This document shows, one piece after another, positions 10,084-22,014 of a stretch of 64,000 bases of DNA. Position numbers and translations under genes: made by a program. Positions within the stretch are counted from its first letter, which is position 1, and each line of letters opens with the position of its first letter. Origin of the DNA: Lepeophtheirus salmonis (taxonomy: Eukaryota > Arthropoda > Copepoda > Siphonostomatoida > Caligidae); the NCBI RefSeq assembly GCF_016086655.4, contig NC_052134.2:3410001-3474000 (forward strand). The letters run 5' to 3'. Below the pieces are notes generated by a model. That model worked only from the letters and a program-made list of their open reading frames with translations, searched no databases and was not told the DNA's origin.

Positions 10084-11880
10084 TCAACAAAAAAAATTTA
10101 TCAAACACAAAAGGTTCCTCCCCAAAGCTGATCTGTTACCCTTTTCCATTGGTTTAAACAGGAAAGTCCACACTTTCTCCTCCAGGCCTAATTTTAATAA
10201 AATTTTAGGCACCAACTCCCTAAATATTTTTGTCTTGTGACATGAAGTAAACATATGCAATTGGGTGTCAATTTCTCCACATTCAAAGGTACAAAGCTGG
10301 TCTAATAGGGATTCCCTGTAAACTTGTTGCAAGCTAGTGTTCTGCTATTTATAAGGGTTTGCAAATTTCTACATGCAATATTCTTTATGCTCTTTAGTGA
10401 GGAAAAAATTGACTTGAACTTTTTTTCTCCTTCATCCTGCTCCAGACTCCCACAATGGATTTTAAACAATGTACATTGTTCTACATTATTTCTGTAAAAT
10501 CCCAATTTTAAACCTAATATATATCTCCCTCTTTTAATTGCCGGGGGTAACTCTAGATTAAAAGAAGGCACCCTGCTTTTATTAATTGGTTGTCCAAGTG
10601 CAATTAACATATTAGTGATCTGATAGCATGTAAATTTTATAATTCCTACTCCAACTAATCCATTCAACATATGCCAATCTCTTTATATGTCGCTGATGAT
10701 TGTCTTTTTTTCTATAGCTGCCCTTTCTGCAGATCCCACCTTCTTTCTTACCCTTCTGTGACTCAAGAGTCCTCCCATTTTGATACAAATAGGATAGCTG
10801 TCATCTCCAATATCCCCTCCCAAATACAATTTTCTTCCAAAATACCAAATGTTCATCTTTTATTTCGTCAGAATATATAATATTCTTTGACCCGAAAAGT
10901 AAACACCCAAAATCACACCCCTGTGTAATGTCCATCATCCATGGAATATTTTTTTTTAAATTCTAAAAAGCATTTTTCCAAAGATCTTGAAAATTATTGT
11001 TTCAATAGACTTCAATCCAAATCCTCCCATTCTTTTGGGCACTTCCAGTTTTTCTATATTGTATTTCGGAAATAGTACTCTTCTTATATTTTGCAGCCTC
11101 TTAGCAATATTAGACATCCCCTTCCAATCTCCAGACAACAAATATATAAGTTTTGAATTTAAATAAAAGTTCATATCCTTCTGTCCCATACTTAGGATCA
11201 TTGTGTTTTCTTTATTAATTCCGGAAACTAAGTTATATCCTTCTGTCCCATACTTAGAATCATTGTTTTTTCTTTATTAATTCCCAAACTAGACTTCTTT
11301 TTGAAGCGATCGTAGATCCTTATACAAAACCTCACTATTTTCTTAAGTTCTTCCTCATTTGGAGCCTCTATAAAATGAAGTTGTCGTCAGCATAAAATTC
11401 ACATGAGATTTTTTTAATCTCCAAGTCCTATTCCAAATTCCTTGAAATTGGTCTCAAACTTTTTGGATCAGATGCAATGCTGCTCGGTTTTGGTATAAGA
11501 GTTATTATTCTATTTCTTAGAACTGATGGCATGTTTCCCGTCTTCCTTATTCTCTCCACCAGAAAATATGTTTCATCACAGAAAACCATGAAGAATGCAG
11601 CTGTAATTCCATTAATCCCTGGGGACTTACCTTCTTTTAGTTTTTTCTGAATATAAACTTTCAAATCACAACAGCTAAAAATGCTATTGTTACATTCAAC
11701 GTTCTTTTTTTTTCATTCTGTGGGATTTTCCTGTTAAAAGGTTCCTATAAACTTTTTCGGCATCATCAATATCAATTTTTATAGGTGGTGGAGTGTTAGA
11801 GTAGGTTATCCCTTTTTCAACTGTAATCTATAATTCATAAAAAAGATTTTACGCTCAATTATCATCCATAATTTTTTGTT
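10084..11880 (-). pseudogene. LINE (non-LTR retrotransposon) ORF2, decayed
   Basis: Read on the minus strand from about 11880. A linker region is followed by the reverse-transcriptase opening KEGKSPGINGITAAFF and RNRIITLIPKP...SLRPIS (11664-11428). The catalytic box FYADD follows at 11383-11397 in another frame, then the thumb-like KRMGGFGLKSIE (about 11010), and a C-terminal CTFECGEIDTQLHMFTSC (about 10270-10215) that fits the zinc-binding domain found downstream of many LINE reverse transcriptases. The middle of the palm, between RPIS and FYADD, is deleted, and there are several frameshifts. An internal duplication lies at 11169-11284. The endonuclease domain is not visible, so the copy is 5' truncated. 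The clade was not determined. Confidence 0.8.
11169..11284 (-). repeat. Local tandem duplication inside the LINE
   Basis: ATCCTTCTGTCCCATACTTA followed by a near-identical run to TTTCTTTATTAATTCC occurs twice, about 68 bases apart. It duplicates roughly 20 codons of the reverse-transcriptase thumb region. This happened after or during decay of the element. Confidence 0.75.
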
Positions 11881-12199
11881 TTATTTTGTGAGATACATAT
11901 TTTTCTTAGTTTATAACTTTTTTTTTATCTTCATCCATATCATAGATATTGATATATATACCTACAAAACATAAAATAATATAATATGAAATTACTAGAA
12001 GGAATTGCGTTATATTAGCATAAATAAACATTTTAGCTTACAATTACACCTCATAGCCATAACTTTTTTTAAATAAGATAATTTATATCATAAAAAAAAT
12101 AATTTATATTATATAATATACGATCATATTAATAAATGGTTATCTTTTTTTCTGAGTAATAAGTCTGAAATACTAAAGTAGCCAATATAAATTTTCTTA

Positions 12200-12770
12200 C
12201 AAGTACGAATACACCTTTTAATGCTCTTCAATGACTTGTAACAAGAATTAATTGAAGCTGTGATTTGTCCGTTGTTAACGATCCACTATATTATTTAATA
12301 AGTGTAACCCCTCGATCAGCTTCATTGATAACTTTCAAGGCATGAATTACTTCAAGGATTTCTTATAATCATATTTACTCGGCCATAATTTTGAATTGAC
12401 TTTTAAAAACTCTTCTGGGAGTTTCAGAATATGAATTATATTGTTTGTAGCAAAATCTTCCTATTTTTTATCGATACATTTTTCTTTTAAATGTTGGTCT
12501 TGTTTTGACTTATTTTTGATTTCATTACAAATAATATTTAATTTTTGTATGCCAAATTGACTTTACTATTAAATAAAGTCAAACCAACAAGCTCTTTAGA
12601 TAAATATTATGAATACTTACTAATTTTGGGAGAATTATGCAGTTAGTTTGTCAAATTCAAATAATTAAATTGATCATTTGAGGCTGTTGGAGCAGAAATT
12701 TCAAATATATTCGCAAGATAAAGATAAAAATATTCTGTATTCCTCGTTCCTTGCAAAACTTTTTAAATTT
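12200..12770 (-). pseudogene. Decayed copy of an uncharacterised transposon-associated ORF family
   Basis: On the minus strand, with frameshifts, short segments appear in this order: SKELVGLTLFNSKV (about 12610), then ALKVINEADRGVTLIK (about 12340-12295), then FLLQVIEEH (about 12240). I recall a family of uncharacterised proteins, abundant in arthropods and cnidarians, with the same order of motifs: an 'xELVxLALFxxxV' block, then 'N..AERGVxL', then 'LQVVExxR'. The match is from memory and untested. No catalytic activity is known to me for that family. Confidence 0.42.
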
Positions 12771-14780
12771 ATTAGTTTTCTCTTTAACTATTATCAATTA
12801 TACTTATAGTCAGACCTGTGATAAATAACCTGGCAGAAGGAAACAGGAAAAGTTATTCCTTAGTGCAGGTGACCTCTTAAACCTGGCTTGGTATTTTGAC
12901 AAAATTTAAAGGTTGCTATTGGTGCATAATACAATTAGACGTGGGCTGATATATCTGGCAATATATTTAATATATGTAAACAGGGACGTTGATAACTTTC
13001 ATCATTTGTGAAGACTTAGACCCAAAAATATCAATACCGTAATATTATTAAGAATTATTAAAAATATATTATCCAATTTTTTAAGCGCTTTAAGATTTCT
13101 TTTTTTCTTCTTTTTAGTGTGGGGGAGGGCCTGAACGACAAAATCAAAAAAAGAAAGAATGGAAAACATATTGTTGTTCAATTAGAACTTCGTTTTCCCT
13201 TATGCAATTCTTACAAATAGTGTGGCACAAAGTTTGCTTCCTTCGTCATTACATTTGGTAAAACATCCTAGAAAAAATTTATTCAGTTGGTCTTCCATAA
13301 AATCGTTCTCTTATTTTTAGAGCGGTCATCTTGCTAATATTCCTAAGTAGTGATCAAATTGATGAATCCGTACTTTATAACTCAATTTTTTTTTATTCAA
13401 ATAAATTTCTCTCTCATGAGTCAGCTAAATATGTCTTGTCTCTGAAAAGCTACCAAAAAATACTTAGTATTGATTTAAATAAATAGTGTAACCTTAAATT
13501 ATGAATCTCTTGGGAAAACCAAACAAAACGATTGTGATAAAACAAAACCAATGCAATCAAGGGTACGGGCACATCTAATCAAATATAAAATATTTTGAAA
13601 AGGATCGTTTTTTCTAAAATGATATTGAATCGGAAAATATTTTGATATCAGCCCAACCCTAAAAATAATAGAACAAAGGATAAAATGTACTAACAGTCAG
13701 TAATGAGAGAACATTCATTCTCAGATAAAGAGAGAGGAAAAGACGGAAATGTGGAGATACAATTAATTTATGCCAAGAAATCAATAAAAAGTCTAATGCC
13801 GGTCATTCCTTCTTTGTTTTGTACTCAATAGGGAATGTATGCAAGCTCTAAAAAGTAATTGTTAATAACAGGTTCATCTATAAACATTTGTAGTAGCCAT
13901 ATAATGTATTCTGTGCCCGCTGGGATTGCAGAGAGACGCTTAATACAGTTTTTGATGTAATGAATTTTTTTGTAAATTGTTGGAAATGAAAAGTTGTTGT
14001 GGTGACACGCTTAACTCAAATAATTCTTATATCAGTTTAGACTCTATTGACAATTGTATAATTATTTAGATTATTTGTGTATATATACAAGCAAAAATTT
14101 TGGGTCATTGATGAAAAACACATTAAAACAAATGTTTGAGTCCAGTTGTTAAGGAAATACTCTGTCAACAAATTAAACAAGGAAAAACAAAGCAAACATT
14201 AAACAGCTACGCATGCTCAGTACTGCCCATCTATTATTTATATTCAAATAAGTCATTTAATGTGTAATTTATTCATCACTTTTTTTTACTTAATGAGCAG
14301 ACCTGAGTTAATATTTTTGTAACTGTGAGATTAATTTCAAAACCGTCGTGTTTATCGTTTGTCTTTTTAGAGACTAGAAGAATCTCATTAATAATTGTGA
14401 TTGATTAGAAACATTACTTAGGGACTGAGCAATTAAATTCAAAACATGTGATGAAGCTAAGTGGTAAAATATGAAGCCAACTCGGCTTTGTCCAAATTAG
14501 AAAATCAACTCACCATTTAAATTGAGTAATAAAGTCACATTACAAATATTTTCGTACAGGTTCCAGTACCAATATTTTATAGGTATTTCAATATTCATCC
14601 GACTCAAAATATTAATCAAAAATGTCATAAACCCTTTAACAACGAAGATAGAAATAATAAAAATATATATAAGATGTTTTTGATTAGGTATAGTTTGCAA
14701 TAATAATGAATAGGTATTTGTAACCTTGATTTACGAATGTGTCACATTTGTGGCATTATGGGGTCAAATGCCTATGTCTA
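12771..14780. other. No gene recognised
   Basis: AT-rich sequence with short reading frames only. Nothing I can assign to a gene or repeat family on either strand. Confidence 0.5.
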
Positions 14781-14794
14781 GATGCCATATAACA

Positions 14795-14990
14795 CATGGG
14801 TGGAAAAGTTCTGGGCTTCACCCATTGATAAATTGCTACATTATTTTAAATTCACTTCATTTTTAGTTAACACCAACCTTCAAACGACAGCTATCAAAAC
14901 TTCGTTACAATTTGTCCTTTAGTTTGTGAGTTATTGTCTTAAAAGTGATGTTACTTTTTCCACAACAATGGTAAAAACATTTTCGTGTTT
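14795..14990 (+). mobile_element. mariner-type 5' leader remnant
   Basis: GGAAAAGTTCTGGGCTTCAC, then TTTTTAGTTAACACCAACC, then TTCAAACGACAGCTATCAAA, and a block ending TTGTGAGTTATTGTCTTAAA resemble the leader between terminal repeat and transposase of some mariner elements (recalled, not searched). The same blocks occur on the minus strand at 59570-59715. An ATG follows at about 14970, but no transposase frame continues. Confidence 0.38.
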
Positions 14991-15912
14991 AAATTTTTTT
15001 TTGGTCTTTATTTATATTGTTGAAATATTTACAAAATAAATACAAAAAGTTAGACAGAATTGTGTTATGTATAATAAAAAACATAAATAAACACTATAGT
15101 TTAAAATTAGACCACCTAACCAAATACCTAACAACAGCTAAAATATAAAAATACAATTAACTAAATAAAATTAAACACAGATAAAATAATGTAACAACAA
15201 CACAGTAAAATAAAAATACAACTTCGATCTAGGGCTTCACTTTCTTTATGAAAAGTTGATATTGCAGGGCGAGCCTTCTCAATTGCGTTTAATTTTCCCT
15301 ATTATTGAAACAAAAAAATATTTAGAGGCAATGATTGATTTATAGTTTGTTTTTTTTGAAAATTTATCGAAAAATAAAAATAGTTAAATATTCATACTAA
15401 ATGAAATATATAACTGGTAGAATTTAAAAATAGAAATATGCTTAAATAAAAACAAATTGTCACTAGAAATGAAGGAATAATAAGTAAAAGGTTGTATTTT
15501 TATGGATTTAATTGACAGTTTTTGTAGTCCAAAATTATAAATTGATAAAATAGTGTGTCTTAATTAGCATAAATTAACAATGAAAGTATATATAATAGTA
15601 ATATATTAGACCCTTGGTATTAAAAAATGAGATTTGAGTAATACAAATGAAGTAAAACATCAAAATACATGCGCGTAATACGCAGTACCGAAATATAATA
15701 TTTAGGTATTTATTGGGAACATGTTTGGAACTGAAATACTCATACAATGAGGCAAGTTAGAGAAAGACAGTAAAATAATTGTTTCAAAGTATATCTTCCA
15801 TCTATAATACTTATTAATATACAAATCCTCTAACTCGATACAATTCGAAAATTTTAAAGAAATAACATCAAAATTTCCTTTTTTTCGACATTTTACTGAT
15901 TTTCAAATCAAT

Positions 15913-15934
15913 AACGTCCATTTTTGTGGACGTT
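15913..15934. repeat. Short hairpin, AACGTCCA / TGGACGTT
   Basis: An 8-bp perfect stem with a 6-base T-rich loop. The outer bases AACGTCC are the same as in the piggyBac palindrome at 2503, so this could be a piggyBac-related subterminal sequence, but no TTAA-bounded ends were found. Confidence 0.6.
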
Positions 15935-16018
15935 TGATGGTTATTTTCTTGTTTAGAGGAGTCAAATGCAAAATAAAATATCCGGTGATACCAAATTCCC
16001 AACTTTTGTTATTTCGTT

Positions 16019-16050
16019 ACAGTCTAATGTATGTATATACATTAGACTGT
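16019..16050. repeat. 14-bp perfect hairpin
   Basis: ACAGTCTAATGTAT, a 4-base loop GTAT, then its exact complement. It is surrounded by AT-rich sequence with no gene nearby. Function unknown. Confidence 0.85.
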
Positions 16051-16589
16051 TGTCCCTATACCAATATTTTATAATAATGGTGGAAATACGTAATTTCTCT
16101 ATGTGTATCTCTTGAATAATCTGATTATGATTTAATATTAAGATGAAAGGAGGGCCTGGAGTATGATTCACATAACTTTTTTTTTTTTTAACATTCTTTT
16201 TACTCCAAAGAAATAATGTTTTAGAACATATTTTCTATCGGAAAAGTCTTTTATTTCTTGATATTTTACAAATTTATATAATATTTATCAATTCTTGTAG
16301 ATATATTAACTATTCATTGACTTATACATATATAGGTATGTCATGTTTAGATAAAAATAAAATAACGAAGCTACTGTCTCATTTATAAAAATAACAAACA
16401 AACTTCATCAATATGATTTACATAAATGATACTTGAAATCAATTCAATGTGTATACTGAGGGTTGTAAGTCCTAAGCTTTTTTTAGTGTGCTATTTTTTT
16501 GTTGTTGGTATCCTGAAGAGTATTTTTTATTTTTTAAATAAGTTATCATTATTATTTAATTCTTGAGAAAAGAAAATCTAAATAATTTG

Positions 16590-16990
16590 TGCGTGTGGTC
16601 GAGAGTAACACTGATGAGGAGCCGTAAGAGTTAGACAGAGTGTAGAATAGAAAATCAACATCTGAGTAATTTTTAACTTTATCCTTTATAGTGTATTTAA
16701 GTTCCGATGGATCTCTTCACTCCATCTACTTATCTTTATTATTTAAAACATTATAATTATAATGTTTCTTTTTTATTCTGCCTGTCATTCTCGATTCTGG
16801 TTTGAGTCTACTTCACCTCGTTAGACATAACGGACTTAATAAACAAGGAGTGGGGGAGGGTAAGTGTTGACTAATTTCACGTCGTGATAGCTAAGCGACT
16901 CTCCCTCCAAACATTCTTCAAACTGTTAGGGTAGCTGTATCATCCTTTGGTTTATTTTATTTTACAAACTGAAAATGAACACGGGTTTCA
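16590..16990 (+). repeat. Dispersed repeat family, copy (plus orientation)
   Basis: Both end blocks are recognisable. Near the left is GAGAGTAACACTGATGAGG with a GAGTTAGACAGAGTGTAGAA block, and near the right is CTCCCTCCAAACATTCTTC followed by AAACTGTTAGGGTAGC. Order and orientation match the copy at 33010-33330. No coding sequence. Confidence 0.5.
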
Positions 16991-17239
16991 TCCCTATGGA
17001 TAGAGAGTGGGAACTCAACAACAGGGGTATTTAATTACGATTTTGTCGCTGTAATTTATAATAAGGAGATTTCTTTACGCAATCAAATAACCGAAGAAAC
17101 AAAAATAAGCAAGTTTTGTTTTAATCCCATGTCTAAAGTGTAAAAAAGTTGGAGGAAAAAAAACCCCGCATGTGCGATCTTTCCTGCTCGCCAGTTTCAA
17201 TACCGAGAAAGGCTTCAAAGAACCTTTATATCTACATTC

Positions 17240-18190
17240 GGATTGACTATAATATCAAGAAGTGCAGTGAGGATAGGAATGGTCTTGAATGTGCTTCCGG
17301 CAGATACGACCACAGCTTGTAGCGCTTTCTGAGCTTCATATAGCTGACGTAGAGGGCAATATCAAGGAATACCGCAATCCACAACACGCCCAAAGAGAAG
17401 AAAATGGATTCAAATACTATACGTAAGACCGTCCATGATAACTTGGTGCTTAAATCATATGTAAAGACAACGAAGCATCTCCTCAGAGACTCTATGAACC
17501 AGGAGATGCCTGACAGGTGTAAAGTTGTGCTCTCATGCCTCAAAATAGTGGCAGAGTTAAAATTAACTTGGATAATGCAATCTTCACACTAGATACAGTT
17601 TTGAATAGTCAAAGTTTGGGGTTCCTTAAGGAAATAGAAGAGGAGATTCAGGGCATCTTTCTTACCAAGAAAACAGTCCTAGTTATCGCCAGTGATGGGA
17701 AAAAGATGTCGCTGTACTTTTTTAAGGTTGGAGAAAGAGTGGACACAGATGAGTACTACAAGGTTCTGAGGTAAACTGTCTTGCTGTTATGAAAGAGCAG
17801 CTACACTGAAGGGAATTTTGTCTGGACCCAAAATGGTGGCTAAAAAAGAAACCAAACTCTCACAGCAACAATATGACTGACTTCCGTGCTGCCTACAGCC
17901 CTAACTTCAGCCTCCTAGACCTTGTAGTTTGGGACATCTTGAAAGGAAATTCCTGGTACACCAATCATCCAAATCAGTCGTTTGGCCAAAAATACTTCCT
18001 CTTATCCAAATTGTAGAGTGTATGATTTTTGGAGCTTATAATGTGGTCTTGAGCACCTCTGACTGACTTATTGCAACATCCCCCACACCACAAGGCTTTT
18101 AAAATTGAGTTTATAATTGTAAAAGTCCATGGAATTATATACACAGTGAAAGAGGTTGGTGACAGAATAATTCCATCATGCCTAGAGGCT
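17240..18190 (+). pseudogene. mariner-family transposase, frameshifted
   Basis: The best-preserved part begins MDSNTIRKTVHDNLVLKSYV (17404), the end of the second DNA-binding helix-turn-helix. It runs through LLRDSMNQE and, after a frameshift, into FTLDTVLNSQS (from 17590), where the first catalytic Asp region lies. Then come VLVIASDGKKMSLYFF and ERVDTDEYYKVLR (17680-17773), typical of the strand before the second Asp. Beyond the stop, WTQNGG and YSPNFSLLDLVVWDI correspond to the second and third Asp regions (17830-17945). The N-terminal helix-turn-helix at about 17240-17400 is badly eroded. A 98-residue antisense frame over 17247-17543 is a shadow. No terminal repeats were found. Confidence 0.8.
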
Positions 18191-19990
18191 CTCGTGTACC
18201 AGTAGATAGACGTACTAAAAAACTTCGAGGATTTGGCGTTCCCTTCGAAAAACCAGGTTTCGCCAGGACCTTTAAATTAATAATTAGAAGTTTATCTCAG
18301 GTCTTGTTGATGACCAGCTCACTTTCCTCCTTTATTTTTTGCCTTCTTTCATCATTTTATACTATACAGTATTACTGTCAGTATGTGTATAAGTGCTCTG
18401 TTGTGTAAGATGAAGAATGAGGATAAATATACCAGGGAGTACTTTAGTAAGCACCTTGAACAGTAGGGCGGGCAGTTTTAGGGGAGTAAAACCACTTTTT
18501 TGGAAATTGATGTTGACAAGTACTGTTGAAAAACAGTACTTGTCAACATTTCAACTCTGAAAAATAATTTTTTTTAGGTGCTGATACTCGATTGAATTTT
18601 TCTATATTTTAATTTACCAAAAATATTGACTTTTATTAAATCAAAAGATATTCAATTATAAAATTTTAGTTATTTTATTTTATTTCTAATCATATTGATA
18701 AGTTGTTCCATATAAAATATTTTTTATTTAATTAACAAATAGAATTGAGAACAGTAAATATTTTATGCCCAAATAAATCCAAAAAAGAATATTTTACTCA
18801 CTTTGTATAGATATACATACATTTGTTTTGACGAGCAGAATTTTAGTTATTTTTTAACAACAATTAGTACAGCCAGTGCTGGTTTTAAGGGACACTTCCC
18901 TCACCTAAATAAATAGTTATGCAGCCCTCTATCTGATACAACTACTCTGTAACAGGCTTCTTCATATGAACCCAAGGTTTTTACTTTGTCATTGAAATTA
19001 CAAAATTGACTTTTTATTTCTTCTGGTACTATCTTCGTAATGATCGTTTTTAGTTTAAAAAAAAACTTTGTGGCTACTTTTCGTTAATATAGAAAATACA
19101 TCATCTGGATTTGGTTTATCAATTGAAGGCAGTTGTTGGAATGTATGGAAAGTTAATTGTTCTACTCTATTTTGTCTTGATACTCTTTATTACAGGGTAT
19201 CTGTTGCTTTCTTGTCTAGGACACCAATAAAAAAAAAAATTCTGTGCTTTCTTGGAACAGACAGGAAGTTTTGTTCCATACGAGGAATTTTCTTAGTCAA
19301 TGAACATACATATGATGATATTTTTTTAATTTACAAGAGGAAATATCTAATAAATTATGTCAATCATTAATTCATGAATCAATCTTTTCTTGGTTACTTC
19401 TTGGTAAAAGGTTTCATCAAATTTTTATATTTTTTATGATATGATGAATTGGCTACTCTTTTTGCAAGGATGGTAGGGATTGAATCTCTTTGGTAGATAT
19501 TTATGACTTTGATAGCTACAATTTCACTTATTTCTATCACAAAAGGTTCTTTTTTAGTTAATGATTTAGATTAAAACATCTTTAAATATTCGTAGTTAAG
19601 TTTCCATTAAATCATAAACACTTTTAAAGAGAGGAAAATTGCACGAGTTGTTGAAGCTATTCTTTGCTAATACAAATCTTAAAATAAATTATCACTTGAT
19701 AGTAGGTTTATAATAGAAACTGATTTTTGAAATGTGTCATTTTATTGTTTGAGTACATATAATGTATCGCCTTGTTAATTAAATCATTGTCTCTTGTTAA
19801 CAAAGGATTTTTGCTGGTTCTATAAGTTTATTTTGAGGAATTTGTACTTTCTTTTGACGATTTAAATAGAGGTATATATTTAAATAAACAATGAAGCAAA
19901 TATTTTTAAAAATAACATAACAAAGAATGAACAAGTAAAGTCTGAATTGTGTGCTTCCAATATAATTTTTTATTCTTTATTTATTGGTGG
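18191..19990. other. Unassigned; one hairpin and a possible eroded ORF
   Basis: A 17-18 bp perfect hairpin sits at 18510-18549. Between 18890 and 19370 the minus strand shows short protein-like runs (for example FHTFQQLPSIDKPNPDDVF) broken by stops, and the plus strand has a 100-residue frame (19068-19370). I recognise neither. The rest is AT-rich with nothing visible. Confidence 0.4.
18510..18549. repeat. 18-bp perfect hairpin with 4-base loop
   Basis: The arm ATGTTGACAAGTACTGTT and its exact complement are separated by GAAA. Flanks on both sides (GAAATTG and TTTCAACTC) can extend the pairing imperfectly. A transcript would fold into a short, very stable stem. It could be a terminal piece of a foldback repeat. 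No gene is adjacent. Confidence 0.9.
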
Positions 19991-20018
19991 GGTTATACAA
20001 TTTCAGTTGTCTGTAGTG

Positions 20019-20150
20019 CAGGTATTCTCGAATGGGGTACGTCGAGAATCACAAAGAGGAAGGTAAGATTTACAAAAAAAAAGTTTGAATACATGGCTGA
20101 AAACATATTTTGAAGGTGGTAAGTCAATGAAAAAAGTTTGAGAACCACTG
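20019..20150 (-). mobile_element. hAT-type MITE, 132 bp
   Basis: Read inward, the right edge is CAGTGGTTCTCAAACTTTTT, a typical hAT end. The left edge CAGGTATTCTCGAATGGGG agrees with it at about 11 of the first 14 positions. The flanking octamers differ (CTGTAGTG and TTCTATAC), so no target duplication survives. The 64-residue antisense frame over it is not a gene. Confidence 0.45.
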
Positions 20151-20169
20151 TTCTATACTTTTGATACAC

Positions 20170-21430
20170 TTCTAAGCAATATACCAATTAAAAAATGATA
20201 ATTTATTTACTATTAAAATTGAATTTTTCGAATTACCATGAAAAGTACAAAAAAAATGAGGAATAATAAAATAATATGAGACATTCATATTTCAATCCTA
20301 TTTCGGCAGCTAAAAACGTTTTCCCATGCAATTGAAATTGGGCAGGTATGCTTATTTTTATGCATAACATTAAAATATTACTAGCCATATTCTATTTTCT
20401 ACCTTTTTGGTTTTTGACACACCCTATTGAACAGCCGTGTCTATAGCGTGGTACGCTATACACACGGCCTCCATCATCAAAATCTGCCAATCTATTCAGC
20501 AATACATCGAGACTGCTATTGCTTGCGAAGGAAGACATATCGAATAAAAAATATAGCTAAAAATAGTATTTAAACATATAGATAATTGGTTTTGAATGGT
20601 CTTTTCTTGATTCATAAAAATCCTTTTTTTCTTTTTTGTAATTGAGTCATGCGACTGTATGTTTTAAGTCCACACTCGGTTTTATAAACATGTTAGCCTT
20701 ATATTTTTCAAAATCAAACATAAAAGCACCCAAAAAATAGTTGAGTATAGGCCCATCACTTTTACAGCTCTAAAGATTGTACATACAAACTCGTACAACT
20801 CTTAACATCAAATAGCTAATTTTAGAGGGTCTCTATAAATACATGTACATGGAAATATAACTACCTACAAATTAACATATTAGCATATACGTATATTTTT
20901 GTATGTGCAATTATCCATCTTCTAATAGAGCTTTTAAGCATATACTCATTTAGTGGAGTTGAACATATTAGAATATAAATGAAGGGCTTGTAAAAAGTTA
21001 GTATGGTTAAGATTTTTGTATAGTAGAATTTATATAAAAAACCAGATCATTACAGAGAAACAAAGTTAGTTATGACTGTGGTTTCTCTTGTTATTATCTT
21101 TTGGTATTTTTCTTTAGGCTTCATGTGTAAACTTTTGAAAATATTTATTAGATATATTATATTTTATTTGAGAGGGTTAATCAAAATTTCAGAAGCTAAA
21201 GTTAAAGGACATTTAATGTTGGATTGATCCTTATTTATTCAGTCAAGTTTAAGGCAGTCTTAGACCCGGTCCTATTGTCCTCTAACTGTCTGTCTTCAGA
21301 ATTTTTCCTACAAATCTCGATGGTTTATTAAGTCAAATAAGATATATATATGTATAAGATCATTGTATCTGTAGATATCTTGTAAAAATTATTCATGTTT
21401 TCTCTATAATGGAAGATATAACTAATATAT
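20170..21430. other. No gene recognised; one hairpin
   Basis: AT-rich intergenic sequence containing the hairpin at 20435-20467. Nothing else to report. Confidence 0.5.
20435..20467. repeat. 15-bp hairpin with one mismatch
   Basis: CCGTGTCTATAGCGT, loop GGT, then a complement that mismatches at one position. It is GC-rich compared with its surroundings. Function unknown. Confidence 0.8.
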
Positions 21431-21432
21431 TA

Positions 21433-21690
21433 CTAGCACGCTATCTTAAAGATAGCCAATGAAAAATTTAAAATTAGATTATTTATGTTAAAATTCTAAA
21501 CTAAAACGATTTATTATAAATTATAATTATATAATAGATAAATTTCTATTGTAAAACTTCTTTGTATACATCATTTTTTTGTCCTTTTCTGTCCATTTGA
21601 TGTAAATATAATCAAACCTTCATCCCCTTTTGACACTCTTGAAAATACAACATATAATTGACAATGTGAAAATACAGATTTTGGTAAATA
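21433..21690 (-). mobile_element. Helitron 3' end with helicase C-terminal tail
   Basis: On the minus strand the frame around 21700-21600 reads YLPKSVFSHCQLYVVFSRVS, which fits the C-terminal motif of Pif1-type helicases carried by Helitrons (usual form 'VFSHGQLYVALSRV'). About 100 bases downstream is a hairpin GCTATCTT-T-AAGATAGC (21440-21456), then CTAG (21433-21436), followed by a host T. A hairpin just before a CTRR end is the Helitron 3' signature. The Rep nuclease part is absent, so only the tail survives. A 110-bp tandem duplication overlaps its upstream edge. Confidence 0.62.
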
Positions 21691-21887
21691 TAAAGCATTT
21701 TTTTAGACGAAAATAATCAACTTATTTACGAAAAATCAAACTTGCTCTCCAAGCCCAGGAATATAGTCTGATTATAGTTGATAATGTAAAAATACTGATT
21801 TTGGTAAATATAGAGCATTTTTTAAAAATCAACTTATTTACGAAAAATCAAACTTGCCATCCATAGCCCAGGAATATGGTCTGATTA
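21657..21887. repeat. Two-copy tandem duplication, unit about 111-120 bp
   Basis: Both units carry GATTTTGGTAAATATA, AACTTATTTACGAAAAATCA and CCCAGGAATAT-GTCTGATTA in the same order. The first includes an extra GACGAAAATAA. The duplication falls inside the Helitron helicase remnant. Confidence 0.85.
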
Positions 21888-22014
21888 AATATAGTCCTAC
21901 CTACGTAACTTAAAATTCTGAACAACTTTTATTTTATGTCTAAAGCCTGTATCTGGCTCTATTTTTGAAATAAATGGGACATACATCACAGACAAAAATT
22001 ACTTTAATACTACG

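Noticed and set aside
17247..17543. 98-residue antisense frame with hydrophobic stretches resembling a membrane protein
   Set aside because: It is antisense to the better-supported mariner transposase on the plus strand.
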